Positions 49,903 through 59,200 of a stretch of DNA of 64,000 nucleotides are shown piece after piece. Numbering within the stretch: position 1 is the stretch's first letter; the number at the start of each line of letters is the position of its first letter. This DNA comes from Pseudomonas sp. UBA2684 (GTDB lineage: Bacteria > Pseudomonadota > Gammaproteobacteria > Pseudomonadales > Pseudomonadaceae), in contig DELY01000015.1 in the NCBI GenBank assembly GCA_002354655.1, positions 1 through 64,000 of the forward strand. Reading direction: 5' to 3'. The notes beneath the pieces were generated by a model. That model saw only the letters and a list, made by a program, of their open reading frames with translations, made no database searches and was not told the DNA's origin. Both the position numbers and the translations under genes were made by a program.

Positions 49903-51021
49903 TTAGCCCAGGTTTTCCTGGATCAGGCCCAACACGCGACGCGCGACATCCGCCGGCGCAATGGTGTTGAGGTCTTTTTCCACAGTGACCTGCACGCTGT
50001 CGCCGACCGGCGTCAGACGCACCTGGTAGCGCTCGGCACGCGCGTCGATTTCTTCCTTGGTCGGTTCGCTGCCCCACAGACGACTGAAGAAACCGGGCTC
50101 TTCGTCCTTCGTCTGCGCGCCTTCGGCCAAGTTGATGTAATAGACGCCCAAGGTGCGGTTGAGGTCGTCGATGCGCACATCGGCCATTTCCAGCGAGCGG
50201 CCGATACCGGACCAGGCGCGGTCGAAATCGGCGCCGAGGTTCAGCACCGGGTTGCCGTTGCCGTCTTCCGACAGGCTGACGCGGTTAGGCGCATCGAAGT
50301 CGCGGGCCGCCAGCAAGGAAACGGAACCACCCTGCTCAGCGCTACGCGCCATGCTTACCAACATTTCGTCGAGCAACGCAGCGTCCAGGCTTGGGTTACC
50401 GCTACGGCTGGTAAATGCCACGTCGGCGCTGCTACCGGCCGGGCGCTCGGCGCTGACCACGAAGATTTCGCTGGTGTTGCGTTGCACACCCGGCTCGATG
50501 CGCACCCGCACGCGGGTTTCGGCATCCGGGGCGACGCCGGATACACGGCTGCTCAAACGGCGCGCCATAGAGGCGGACAATTCATCGAAACGCTGCCATG
50601 CGGTGTTGAATTCACCAGTCTGCGGACGCTCGTCGGCAATCCGAAAGCCATTGTCCTCAAAGAACTGACGCGCCACCGGCCAGACTTCGGCCGGTACGCG
50701 CTGAGCAACCACCCAACGCGACTCACCGCTTTTCTGCAGGCTGAACTCACTGGCATCGGCACGCACGGCCAACGGCTGTGGACGCGGTACTTCGTACTCG
50801 CCCTCGGCTGTGCTCGTAGCCACTTGCTGCGGCACGGGCAGCAACGGATCGAGACGCTTGGACTCGACATTGGCCGGCAATTGCATTGGCGCGGTCTGCC
50901 GGGCGGTGAGGTAGTCGCTACCACGATCGCGGAAATAGCCGTCTTCACCATAGATCCAGCCGCAGCCGCTGGTGTGGGTGATGATCAGAGCAAGTGCGGA
51001 GAGTCCGGCCAGTCGCTTCAT
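49903..51021 (-). CDS. bamC: Outer membrane assembly lipoprotein BamC
   Basis: A 372-residue lipoprotein ([20 protein letters not shown], lipid on Cys20) of the BAM complex that inserts beta-barrels. The unstructured N-terminal lasso ([18 protein letters not shown]) that binds BamD is followed by two helix-grip domains. It starts 17 bases after the dapA stop, the order long known as dapA-nlpB (dapX). The length is within the Pseudomonas range. Confidence 0.95.
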   Translation of the reverse strand: MKRLAGLSALALIITHTSGCGWIYGEDGYFRDRGSDYLTARQTAPMQLPANVESKRLDPLLPVPQQVATSTAEGEYEVPRPQPLAVRADASEFSLQKSGESRWVVAQRVPAEVWPVARQFFEDNGFRIADERPQTGEFNTAWQRFDELSASMARRLSSRVSGVAPDAETRVRVRIEPGVQRNTSEIFVVSAERPAGSSADVAFTSRSGNPSLDAALLDEMLVSMARSAEQGGSVSLLAARDFDAPNRVSLSEDGNGNPVLNLGADFDRAWSGIGRSLEMADVRIDDLNRTLGVYYINLAEGAQTKDEEPGFFSRLWGSEPTKEEIDARAERYQVRLTPVGDSVQVTVEKDLNTIAPADVARRVLGLIQENLG

Positions 51022-51038
51022 GCGTAGTATTTCCTCAA

Positions 51039-51917
51039 TTAAACCAATACGCCGGACTGGCGCAGGGCCTGACGCAGCGGTTCATGACAACGCGGGCTGA
51101 GCCAGGTCAGCGGCAAGCGGATACCGTCGGGCATCATGCCCATTTCATGCAGCGCCCACTTCACCGGAATCGGGTTGGACTCGATAAACAGCGCCTTGTG
51201 CAACGGCATCAAGCGGTCGTTGATCGCGCGGGCGATGGCGGCCTCGCCACGCATGGCGGCGGCACACAGATCGCTCATGGCGCGTGGCGCGACGTTGGCG
51301 GTCACCGAGATATTGCCCTTGCCGCCCATCAACATCAGCTCGACGGCGGTAGCATCGTCGCCGGAATACACGAGGAAGTCCTTGCTCACCCGGTCCAGCA
51401 CATCCTGACCACGCTGCAGGTCGCCAGTGGCTTCCTTGATACCGATGATGTTGTCGATTTTCGCCAGACGCTCGACGGTCTCCGGGAGCATGTCGCAAAC
51501 GGTGCGCCCAGGTACGTTGTAAAGAATCTGCGGAATCGCCACGGCTTCGGCAATGTGGCGGAAGTGCTGGTACAAGCCTTCCTGGGTCGGCTTGTTGTAG
51601 TACGGCGTCACCAACAGGCAGGCGTTGGCGCCGACGTCCTTGGCCGCGCGGGTCAGCTCGACCGACTCACGGGTGGAGTTGCCACCGGTGCCAGCGATCA
51701 CCGGAATGCGCCCGGCCACTTGGTCGACCACACGACGGATCACTTCGATGTGTTCGGACACTTCCAGCGTTGCGGACTCACCCGTGGTGCCGACCGCGAC
51801 GATGGCGTTGGTGCCCTCTTGCAGGTGGAAATCCACCAGTTTGCTCAGGCTGTCCCAATCAAGACCACCTTGCGCATCCATGGGCGTGACCAGTGCCACC
51901 ATACTGCCCGCAATCAT
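51039..51917 (-). CDS. dapA: 4-hydroxy-tetrahydrodipicolinate synthase
   Basis: The 292-residue aldolase-class enzyme joins pyruvate and aspartate semialdehyde, the first committed step to lysine and diaminopimelate. The Schiff-base lysine is Lys161 (GIKEATGD), with Tyr133 (ILYNVPGRT) and Thr44/Thr45 (VGTTGESAT) completing the site. The ATG at 51917 follows AGGAGCGG; upstream open frame is not coding. It is divergent from gcvR and co-transcribed with bamC. Confidence 0.97.
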   Translation of the reverse strand: MIAGSMVALVTPMDAQGGLDWDSLSKLVDFHLQEGTNAIVAVGTTGESATLEVSEHIEVIRRVVDQVAGRIPVIAGTGGNSTRESVELTRAAKDVGANACLLVTPYYNKPTQEGLYQHFRHIAEAVAIPQILYNVPGRTVCDMLPETVERLAKIDNIIGIKEATGDLQRGQDVLDRVSKDFLVYSGDDATAVELMLMGGKGNISVTANVAPRAMSDLCAAAMRGEAAIARAINDRLMPLHKALFIESNPIPVKWALHEMGMMPDGIRLPLTWLSPRCHEPLRQALRQSGVLV

Positions 51918-52143
51918 GCAACCGCTCCTGCCGGAAAAAGAGAGCGGTAATGGTACTGGCGCCACCAGCCTTGCACAAGCGAAGTGCAAGGCCAGACAAC
52001 AACCGGTTTTTCTCTGCAAACACCTGCACATTGCAGATGTTGGCCACTGGCGAGCATTCCCCTGAGCAGCAGTTTTCGCTACCCTTGCGGCTTTGCTCGG
52101 CACTGTTTCTACGGGCCAACCGTTCATCGTTTAGGAAGGCTGC

Positions 52144-52704
52144 ATGTCCACCCCCCAAGTTCGCGAACAATTCCTGGTTATCAGTGCGCTCGGCCCCAAC
52201 GCCATGGAGCTGACCAACGTACTGTGCCGTGCCAGTCATGAGAACCGTTGCGCCGTAGTCAACACCCGCCTGAGCCGCCATGGCGAGTTCAGCGCGCTGG
52301 TCCTGCAGATTTCCGGCAGCTGGGATGCCCTGGCCCGCCTTGAGTCGAGCCTGCCATCGCTGGCCAAGAAACATACCTTCTCGGTCAATGTGATTCGCAG
52401 CGGCGCCGCAGAAAATCGTCCACAAGCGCTGCCCTATGTGGCTTACGTCAGTTCGGTCTACCGCCCGGACATCCTTAACGAGCTGTGTCAGTTCTTCATC
52501 GATCACCATGTCGAACTGGAAAGCCTCACTTGCGACACCTACCAGGCACCGCAGACCGGTGGCACCATGCTCAACGCCACCCTCACCGTAACCCTGCCGG
52601 CCGGCACGCAAATCAGCTGGCTGCGCGACCAGTTCCTCGACTTCGCCGATGCGCTGAACCTGGACGCCCTGATCGAACCCTGGCGCCCACAAACCCCCGC
52701 CTAA
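52144..52704 (+). CDS. gcvR: Glycine cleavage system transcriptional repressor-like ACT protein
   Basis: A 186-residue protein with two ACT domains: FLVISALGPNAMELTNVLCR (about 10-29) and AYVSSVYRPDILNELCQFFI (about 100-119), each the ligand-binding pattern of GcvR-type regulators. It has no DNA-binding motif, so it should act by binding a partner such as GcvA. The start at 52144 follows AGGAAGG. The bcp gene begins ten bases after its stop. Confidence 0.92.
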   Translation: MSTPQVREQFLVISALGPNAMELTNVLCRASHENRCAVVNTRLSRHGEFSALVLQISGSWDALARLESSLPSLAKKHTFSVNVIRSGAAENRPQALPYVAYVSSVYRPDILNELCQFFIDHHVELESLTCDTYQAPQTGGTMLNATLTVTLPAGTQISWLRDQFLDFADALNLDALIEPWRPQTPA

Positions 52705-52714
52705 GGAGCGTTTT

Positions 52715-53188
52715 ATGGCCGTAGCACTCGACACCCCGGTTGCAGATTTCCAGGCCCAGGCGACCAGCGGCCAGCAGGTTCAGCTGTCCGCACTGCAAGG
52801 CCAGCAGGTGGTCGTCTACTTCTACCCGAAGGACAGCACCCCGGGCTGCACCACCGAGGGCCAGGGTTTTCGCGATCACTACCCGGCATTCCAGGCGGCC
52901 AATACCTTGGTGTTCGGCGTATCCCGCGATGGCCTGAAGTCGCACGAGAACTTCAAGTGCAAGCAAGCGTTTCCCTTCGAACTGATCTCCGACAAGGACG
53001 AGGCGCTCTGCCAACTGTTCGATGTGATCAAACTGAAGAAACTCTACGGCAAGGAATACCTGGGCGTAGACCGCAGCACCTTCCTCATCGACAAAAACGG
53101 CGTACTGCGCCAGGAATGGCGCGGCGTGAAAGTTCCAGGCCATGTCGAGGCGGTACTGGCGGCAGCACAGGCGCTGCACAACGCCTAA
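52715..53188 (+). CDS. bcp: Thioredoxin-dependent peroxiredoxin Bcp (PrxQ)
   Basis: A 157-residue peroxiredoxin with peroxidatic Cys45 in FYPKDSTPGCTTEG. Position 50, which holds the resolving cysteine in the E. coli type, is Gln; Cys82 in NFKCKQAF is an alternative partner. The TxxC pocket and Arg are intact. It reduces hydroperoxides with thioredoxin. It lies in one unit with gcvR. Confidence 0.95.
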   Translation: MAVALDTPVADFQAQATSGQQVQLSALQGQQVVVYFYPKDSTPGCTTEGQGFRDHYPAFQAANTLVFGVSRDGLKSHENFKCKQAFPFELISDKDEALCQLFDVIKLKKLYGKEYLGVDRSTFLIDKNGVLRQEWRGVKVPGHVEAVLAAAQALHNA

Positions 53189-53245
53189 AACTGCCTGAGC
53201 TACGCACCCACACGTAACGCCAGCTCATCGCCACCTTGTTAGTGC

Positions 53246-54313
53246 TTAAACGCTTGGCGGCAGCGGCTCGGTGCGCGGCCAGGCAACCAGCAACGCCTTG
53301 AACAAGGTGGCCAGCGGAATGGCGAAAACCCCCCCCCAAAAGCCCCACAGCCCGCCGAACAGCAAGACCGCGCAGATGATCGCCACCGGATGCAAGTTCA
53401 CCGCCTCGGAGAACAGCAGCGGCACCAGCACGTTACCGTCCAATGCCTGGATCACCCCATACACCACCATCAGATAGAGAAACTGGTCGCTGAAGCCCCA
53501 CTGGAACAGGCCAATCAACGCCACTGGCACGGTCACCACCACCGCGCCGATATAAGGCACTACCACGGACAAGCCCACCAACAAGGCCAGCAGCGCCGCA
53601 TAATTGAGGCCCAGCGCAGCGAAGGCGATATAGGTAATCACCCCGCAGATAATGATCTCGATCACCTTGCCGCGAATGTAGTTGGCGATCTGCAGGTTCA
53701 TTTCCTCGGCAACCTGGCTGATCAGGGCCCGCTCACGCGGTAGATAACTGCGAAACCACTGGCTGATCAGTTCGCGATCCTTGAGGAAAAAGAACACCAA
53801 AATCGGCACCAGCACCAGATAGATCATGATGCCGACCAGCACCGGCAAGCTGGACAGCGAGAAGGACAGTGCCCACTGGCCGAACTTGCCGGCCTCACCG
53901 CGAGCCGATTCGATAGCCTGCAACACCTGTTGATCGGTGATCAGGTTCGGATAGCGCTCCGGCAGCAATAGAAATACCGATTGCCATTCGCCCAGCATGC
54001 GCGGCAACTCGTTGAACAAGTTACTCAGTTGCTGCCAGAGCAAGGGCATCAACACCAGCAGGCACAGCGCCAGCGCCCCGACGAACAGGGCAAATACCAA
54101 CCACACCGCAGCGATCTGCGGTAACCGCAAGCGCTCCAGCGCATTCACCAGGCCTTGCATCAGAAACGCCAGCACCAGCCCCGTTAGCACCGGCGCCAGC
54201 ATACCGCCGAGCGTAAGAACCGCCGCGAAACCGACAATTAGCAGCACCGCCAATACCACGGCCTGCTCATCCGAAAAATAACGGTGCAGCCACTCGCGTA
54301 GCACCTTAAGCAT
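53246..54313 (-). CDS. AI-2E family transporter / PerM permease
   Basis: The second of two closely placed ATGs (54313) has AAGGA at the right distance; the first (54319) would overlap it. The 355-residue product has about eight membrane segments with the family blocks VLAFLMQGLVNALERLRLPQ, ILVFFFLKDRELI, LVGLSVVVPYIGAVV and DGNVLVPLLFSEAVNLHPVA. Substrate is unclear in most members. A run of eight C at 53331-53338 in the coding sequence could be a slippage site. Confidence 0.9.
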   Translation of the reverse strand: MLKVLREWLHRYFSDEQAVVLAVLLIVGFAAVLTLGGMLAPVLTGLVLAFLMQGLVNALERLRLPQIAAVWLVFALFVGALALCLLVLMPLLWQQLSNLFNELPRMLGEWQSVFLLLPERYPNLITDQQVLQAIESARGEAGKFGQWALSFSLSSLPVLVGIMIYLVLVPILVFFFLKDRELISQWFRSYLPRERALISQVAEEMNLQIANYIRGKVIEIIICGVITYIAFAALGLNYAALLALLVGLSVVVPYIGAVVVTVPVALIGLFQWGFSDQFLYLMVVYGVIQALDGNVLVPLLFSEAVNLHPVAIICAVLLFGGLWGFWGGVFAIPLATLFKALLVAWPRTEPLPPSV

Positions 54314-54361
54314 CGACATTCCTTAATTCAGGACCACAGCAAAATCCCACCCGAGACCACC

Positions 54362-54613
54362 TCAGGCTTTGCGCAACCAATAACGGTAGACACCCGCGTC
54401 CACCTCTTCACGCAGCAAACTATGCCCGGCCAACGTCGCGAACGCGCGAAAATCACGCTGCGAGCCCGCATCTGTCGCCGTAACCTTCAGCACCGCGCCG
54501 CTGGCCAGACGGTTCAACTCCAGCTTGGCCTTGAGCAACGGCAGCGGACAATTCAACCCACAGGCATCCACCTCGGCATCACAGGCCCCACTCCACTCGT
54601 GCGTATCGCTCAT
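54362..54613 (-). CDS. TusA-like sulfurtransferase
   Basis: An 83-residue protein with the SirA/TusA fold: VDACGLNCPLPLLKAKLELN carries the CPxP motif whose cysteine (Cys22) takes up persulfide sulfur. The equivalent gene here in P. aeruginosa (PA1006), from memory, affects molybdenum cofactor maturation and nitrate respiration. The start follows AGGAGAG. It precedes the PerM gene on the same strand with a 48-bp gap. Confidence 0.9.
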   Translation of the reverse strand: MSDTHEWSGACDAEVDACGLNCPLPLLKAKLELNRLASGAVLKVTATDAGSQRDFRAFATLAGHSLLREEVDAGVYRYWLRKA

Positions 54614-54640
54614 TCAATCTCTCCTGAATCTGCCCCTAGT

Positions 54641-54794
54641 GGCCTGTACGCTTAGTTGGTTAACTCAAGTTCGGATGGCCGAGGTTCTGAGACAAGGCGG
54701 CGCGACGAGTCATAGCGGGCTATGGCGAGGAGCGCCAACGCCGTATCAGGGCCGCGGGCGCCGAAATTGACTAATTGAACTAACCACACAGGCC
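54641..54794. repeat. 154-bp imperfect palindromic repeat
   Basis: GGCCTGT and ACAGGCC bound an imperfect long inverted repeat (GGTTAACTCAA with TTGAACTAACC next in). The middle holds CAAGGCGGCG and CCAACGCCG, a layout like the repeats at 11874 and 63312. An 18-base match to its left end lies at the ydbH stop codon (47642). Confidence 0.65.
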
Positions 54795-54880
54795 CTTAGG
54801 ATACCCAAGGCGCCACAACCCTGGCCAGGCAAGCGCTTGCCCGGCTACAGTAACGGCTTCGTACACCAAGAGCCCTGTGC

Positions 54881-56314
54881 ATGAATGTTCTGCGCCCTAC
54901 CCTGTTGACGCTCGCCTGCCTGCTCGCCCAGCCCAGCATAGCGAGCGACCTGCCGTCACTCGGCGACGCCAGCTCGGCGATCGTTTCGCCACAGCAAGAG
55001 CACCAACTCGGTCGCGCCTGGCTCAGCCTGGTACGCGGCCAGGTCGATCAGCTGTCCGATCCACAGCTCAAGGACTTTGTCGAAACCAGCGTGTATCGAC
55101 TTGGCGAAACCAGCCAAGTACAAGACCGGCGCCTGGAGTTCGTGCTGCTCAACAGCCCGCAAATCAACGCCTTTGCCGCACCCGGCGGGATCATCGGGGT
55201 CAACGGCGGCCTATTCCTCTACGCGCAGACCGAGGCCGAATACGCCTCGGTAATGGCCCACGAACTCGCGCATTTGTCACAACGCCACTTCGCCCGCGGC
55301 CTGGAAGCCCAACAGCGCATGCAATTGCCCATGATGGCCGCCATGCTCGCCGGGATCATTGCCGCGGCAGCCGGCGCCGGCGATGCAGGGATCGCCGCGA
55401 TTGCCACAACCCAAGCCGCCGCGATTCAAGAACAGCGGCGCTTCTCCCGGCAAAACGAACAGGAAGCCGACCGCATTGGCTTGGTCAACCTGGAAAAAGC
55501 CGGCTACGACCCGCGCGCCATGCCGAGCATGTTCGAGCGTTTGATGCGCCAATACCGCTATGACCGCATGCCACCGGAGTTCCTGCTGACGCACCCGGTG
55601 TCCGAGTCGCGGATCGCCGATACGCGCAACCGCGCCGAGCAATACAGCGCGGGGGGGATTACCGACAGCGTACGCTACCAATTGATGCGCGCACGCGTGC
55701 AGTTGCTCTACGAAGACACGCCAGGCTTGGCCGCCAAACGCTTCCGCTCAATGCTCGATGAAAACCCCAAGCTTGAGGCTGCACGCTATGGCCTGGCATT
55801 GGCGCAGATCAAAAGCGGTCAACTCAAACAAGCCCGCGAGAGCCTGCAACCCTTGCTGGAAAAAGCGCCCGACGATGTCGTCTACAACCTGGCGCAGGTC
55901 GAACTGGACATGGCCTCAAGCCGCCTGCCGGATGCCCAGAGCCGCCTCACCCGACTGCTTGGCCTGTACCCGGACAACTACCCACTGAAACAGGCGCGCA
56001 TCGACCTGCTGATGAAACAAGGGCGCATCCAGGATGCCGAACGCGCCCTCGATGAGCTGCTGAAGAACCGCCCGAAAGACCCGGACATTTGGTACCTGGT
56101 CGCCGAGGTGCGCGGCCTCAGCGGCAACACCATCGGCCTGCATCAGGCACGTGCGGAGTTCTTTGCCCTGGTCGGCGACTACCGCCAGGCGATCGAGCAA
56201 CTCGACTTTGCCAAACGTCGCGCCACCAACAATTTCCAACTGGCATCACGCATCGACGCCCGGCAGCGCGAACTGATCGACGATCAACGTATGGTCGAGC
56301 AGATGCTGCGTTAA
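54881..56314 (+). CDS. bepA: BepA-like M48 metalloprotease with TPR domain
   Basis: A 477-residue periplasmic protease. A signal peptide (MNVLRPTLLTLACLLAQPSI) precedes the M48 domain with zinc motif HELAH (His127, Glu128, His131) and the downstream Glu in NEQEADRIGL. The C-terminal half is TPR (MLDENPKLEAARYGLALAQI, QARESLQPLLEKAPDDV and more). In E. coli BepA trims misfolded LptD and the BAM complex. The gene is flanked by bidirectional terminator and repeat. Confidence 0.92.
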   Translation: MNVLRPTLLTLACLLAQPSIASDLPSLGDASSAIVSPQQEHQLGRAWLSLVRGQVDQLSDPQLKDFVETSVYRLGETSQVQDRRLEFVLLNSPQINAFAAPGGIIGVNGGLFLYAQTEAEYASVMAHELAHLSQRHFARGLEAQQRMQLPMMAAMLAGIIAAAAGAGDAGIAAIATTQAAAIQEQRRFSRQNEQEADRIGLVNLEKAGYDPRAMPSMFERLMRQYRYDRMPPEFLLTHPVSESRIADTRNRAEQYSAGGITDSVRYQLMRARVQLLYEDTPGLAAKRFRSMLDENPKLEAARYGLALAQIKSGQLKQARESLQPLLEKAPDDVVYNLAQVELDMASSRLPDAQSRLTRLLGLYPDNYPLKQARIDLLMKQGRIQDAERALDELLKNRPKDPDIWYLVAEVRGLSGNTIGLHQARAEFFALVGDYRQAIEQLDFAKRRATNNFQLASRIDARQRELIDDQRMVEQMLR

Positions 56315-56330
56315 GCACATCGCCGATATA

Positions 56331-56359
56331 AAAAAGCCCGGACTCTTCCGGGCTTTTTT
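56331..56359. terminator. Bidirectional terminator between bepA and nadA
   Basis: AAAAAGCCCGGA and TCCGGGCTTTTTT form a 12-base stem with T tracts on both strands, between convergent genes. Confidence 0.93.
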
Positions 56360-56371
56360 ATATCGGCCGCC

Positions 56372-57430
56372 TTAGGCGTTACCGGACAACTTCAACCGCG
56401 CCGCCTGGGTGAAGTCGAGCATACGCTGGAGCGGCTTGATCGCCCTTGGAATCAACGCTGGGTCGACGAAGACCTCGTTGCTGCCTTCACGCAAGCAGTT
56501 GAGCGTACGTTCCAGGGTATTCATCGCCATCCACGGACAATGCGCACAGCTGCGACACGCCGCACCGTTGCCGGCGGTTGGCGCCGCGATAAATTCCTTA
56601 TCCGGGCACAGCTGCTGCATCTTGTAGAAGATGCCGCGATCGGTGGCGACGATAAACAGCTTGTTCGGCAGGGTCTGCGCCGCCTTGATCAGTTGGCTGG
56701 TAGAGCCCACCGCATCGGCCAACTCGATTACTGCGGTCGGCGACTCCGGGTGCACCAGCACGGCGGCGTCCGGATACAGCACCTTCATGTCTTCCAGCTG
56801 CTTGGCCTTGAACTCTTCGTGAACGATGCAAGCGCCATCCCACAGCAGCATGTCGGCACCGGTCTTGTTCTGGATGTAACGCCCCAAATGCTGATCCGGC
56901 GCCCAGATGATGCGCTCACCGTTGTCCATCAGGTGCTCGACAATCTCCACCGCACAGCTGGAGGTCACCACCCAATCGGCGCGCGCCTTCACCGCCGCCG
57001 AGGTATTGGCATACACCACCACGGTGCGCTGCGGGTGCTGGTCGCAGAACGCCGAGAACTCCTCCACCGGGCAGCCCAGATCCAGCGAGCAGGTCGCTTC
57101 CAGCGTGGGCATCAGCACGCGCTTTTCCGGGTTGAGGATCTTCGCCGTTTCGCCCATGAACTTGACGCCGGCGACCAGCACGGTTTGCGCTGCATGCTGG
57201 TTGCCGAAACGCGCCATCTCCAGCGAGTCGGAGACGCAACCGCCGGTTTCCTCGGCCAACGCCTGCAACACCGGGTCACAGTAATAGTGAGCAACCAGTA
57301 CGGCGTTCTGCTTTTTCAGTTCGGCGGCAATTTCAGCGCGAAAAAAAGCTTCTTGTTCGGCCGTCAGCGGCTTGGGCTGCTTGGCGTCGAGATGAGCTTG
57401 AACCAGCAGGCGTTCGGAAATCTGCGTCAT
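56372..57430 (-). CDS. nadA: Quinolinate synthase A
   Basis: The 352-residue iron-sulfur enzyme condenses iminoaspartate with dihydroxyacetone phosphate in NAD synthesis. The three cluster cysteines are in [20 protein letters not shown] and [13 protein letters not shown] blocks; the NSDSLE-like [10 protein letters not shown] and [10 protein letters not shown] motifs are present. Start at 57430. It is separated from tRNA-Lys by about 195 bp that is otherwise empty. Confidence 0.96.
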   Translation of the reverse strand: MTQISERLLVQAHLDAKQPKPLTAEQEAFFRAEIAAELKKQNAVLVAHYYCDPVLQALAEETGGCVSDSLEMARFGNQHAAQTVLVAGVKFMGETAKILNPEKRVLMPTLEATCSLDLGCPVEEFSAFCDQHPQRTVVVYANTSAAVKARADWVVTSSCAVEIVEHLMDNGERIIWAPDQHLGRYIQNKTGADMLLWDGACIVHEEFKAKQLEDMKVLYPDAAVLVHPESPTAVIELADAVGSTSQLIKAAQTLPNKLFIVATDRGIFYKMQQLCPDKEFIAAPTAGNGAACRSCAHCPWMAMNTLERTLNCLREGSNEVFVDPALIPRAIKPLQRMLDFTQAARLKLSGNA

Positions 57431-57569
57431 GTCATCAAGCCCCGTGAAGGTCTATCAGCGTGAGATTCGAGTATACCCGCCAGAGGGGCGTGAACGCAGA
57501 CAAGGCGGGAGTGGTGAAAACGCGAAAAAACATGGAGCCAGCGCAAAAGCACCAGACACAAAAAAACCC

Positions 57570-57602
57570 GAAAGCCCTTTCAATCAGAGCTTTCAGGCTT
57601 TC
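57570..57602 (-). terminator. Terminator of tRNA-Lys
   Basis: GAAAGCC (57570) and GGCTTTC (57596) form the outer stem around a further partly paired loop. The minus strand then runs into GGGTTTTTTT. Confidence 0.8.
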
Positions 57603-57625
57603 AGTACCTTCCGTAGAAGGAAATA

Positions 57626-57701
57626 TGGTGGGTCGTGTGGGATTCGAACCTACGACCAATTGGTTAAAAGCCAACTGCTCTACCAACTGAGCTAACGACC
57701 C
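57626..57701 (-). tRNA. tRNA-Lys (anticodon TTT)
   Basis: GGGTCGTTAGCTCAGTTGG 5' end, anticodon loop CTTTTAA giving TTT, GGTTCGAATCC T-arm and encoded CCA. In P. aeruginosa the tRNA-Lys in this place, between queC and nadA, is an integration site for PAPI/PAGI-type islands; here it is empty. Confidence 0.97.
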
Positions 57702-57758
57702 GACGCGAGGCGCATGATACTGATTTAATTCAGAAATTCAACACCTCGCGAAAACTTT

Positions 57759-58433
57759 TTAGAAATAACGAGTCGGGTCGACCAAGCCTGCCGCAGCAAA
57801 CCCGGCCGCACGCAGGCGGCAACTGTCACATTTACCGCAGGCACGTCCTTGCTCATCGGCCTGGTAGCAGGACACGGTCAGCGCGTAATCGACGCCGTGG
57901 CGCATGCCCGTCTGGACGATCTCGGCCTTGCTCATGGCCTGCAACGGCGCCTGAATGCGAAAACCCTGGCCCTCGACACCAGCCTTGGTCGCCAGATTGG
58001 CCATGCGCTCGAACGCCTCGACGAATTCCGGACGGCAGTCCGGGTAGCCGGAATAATCCACCGCATTCACGCCAATGAAAATATCCCGCGCACCCAGCAC
58101 TTCAGCCCAGCCCAGAGCCAAGGACAGAAACACGCTGTTGCGCGCGGGCACATAAGTCAGCGGAATGCCTTCGGTTGGGCTTTCCGGCACCGCAATGCTG
58201 CTGTCGGTCAAGGCCGAGCCACCAATACCGTTGAGGCTCAGCCCAATCACCTTGTGTTCGACCACGCCCAACTGCCGGGCAACCTGTTCGGCAGCATGCA
58301 ACTCGGCGCGGTGGCGCTGGCCATAGTCGAAGCTCATGCTGTAGCAGGCATAGCCTTCAGCCCTGGCCAGTGCAACGACGGTGGCGGAATCGAGACCGCC
58401 GGACAGCAGGATTACCGCTTTTTTATCGTTCAT
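57759..58433 (-). CDS. queC: 7-cyano-7-deazaguanine synthase
   Basis: The 224-residue ATP-dependent enzyme makes preQ0, precursor of queuosine. PP-loop SGGLDSATV near residues 11-19, and the C-terminal zinc site with four cysteines in [18 protein letters not shown]. The ATG at 58433 is one base past the queE stop. It is paired with queE in one unit. Confidence 0.97.
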   Translation of the reverse strand: MNDKKAVILLSGGLDSATVVALARAEGYACYSMSFDYGQRHRAELHAAEQVARQLGVVEHKVIGLSLNGIGGSALTDSSIAVPESPTEGIPLTYVPARNSVFLSLALGWAEVLGARDIFIGVNAVDYSGYPDCRPEFVEAFERMANLATKAGVEGQGFRIQAPLQAMSKAEIVQTGMRHGVDYALTVSCYQADEQGRACGKCDSCRLRAAGFAAAGLVDPTRYF

Positions 58434-58434
58434 A

Positions 58435-59082
58435 TCAATGTCCCGGCTGGTCATTCCAGAGAATCTTGTGCAGCTGCATCTGCAGGCGCACCGGCAGGTT
58501 ATCGGCAACGATCCAGTCGGCCAGCGCACGCGCACTCAATTCATGATGGCTCGGCGAGAACAACACCTCGCCAGCGCGCTCGCTCAGGCGATACTGGATC
58601 AACTTGCTCACCGCCCAGTCGTAGTCCTCACGCGAGCAGATAACAAACTTGACCTGATCATTGGCTGTCAGCAACTCGATATTTTCATAACGATTGCGGC
58701 CAACCTCGGCCGAGCCCGGCGTCTTCAGGTCGAGCACCTTGCTCACCCGCGGATCGACCGCGGACACGTCGAGCGCACCGCTGGTTTCCAGCGACACCTC
58801 ATAGCCGGCATCGCACAGCCGCTGAAGCAAAGCAATGCAGTTGGGTTGCGCCAGCGGCTCGCCACCGGTCACACAGATATAACGCGGCTTATACGCGGCG
58901 ACCTGCTCGACGATGGCATCCAGCGACATGAGCTCGCCGCCACTGAAGGCATAGGCGGTGTCGCAGTACTGGCAACGCAGCGGGCAGCCGGTCAGGCGAA
59001 CGAATACCGTCGGCAAGCCGGCGGTGCGCGTCTCGCCCTGCAGCGAGTAGAAAATCTCGGTAATGCGCAGGGTTTCTTGCAT
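58435..59082 (-). CDS. queE: 7-carboxy-7-deazaguanine synthase (radical SAM)
   Basis: It converts CPH4 to CDG, the step before QueC. From the ATG at 59082 ([17 protein letters not shown], the usual family opening) it has 215 residues. The radical-SAM cysteines are in [11 protein letters not shown], with the short bacterial CxxxCxxC spacing, and SAM-binding [11 protein letters not shown]. An ATG at 59115 has GGAGG just three bases upstream and is an alternative start. Confidence 0.95.
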   Translation of the reverse strand: MQETLRITEIFYSLQGETRTAGLPTVFVRLTGCPLRCQYCDTAYAFSGGELMSLDAIVEQVAAYKPRYICVTGGEPLAQPNCIALLQRLCDAGYEVSLETSGALDVSAVDPRVSKVLDLKTPGSAEVGRNRYENIELLTANDQVKFVICSREDYDWAVSKLIQYRLSERAGEVLFSPSHHELSARALADWIVADNLPVRLQMQLHKILWNDQPGH

Positions 59083-59156
59083 ATCGGCCACGGGCGTGAC
59101 GGCTAAACAGGCCATCCGCCTCCGTTGCGGGAAAAGGGGCGCAGATTCTAACGAAA

Positions 59157-59179
59157 AAACCCGCGCCAGGCGCGGGTTT
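59157..59179 (-). terminator. Terminator of the tol-pal-cpoB operon
   Basis: AAACCCGCGC and GCGCGGGTTT form a ten-base perfect stem with a CAG loop, then TTT on the minus strand, 22 bases past cpoB. Confidence 0.9.
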
Positions 59180-59200
59180 CGTTAACAGCCAACTCAGTGG

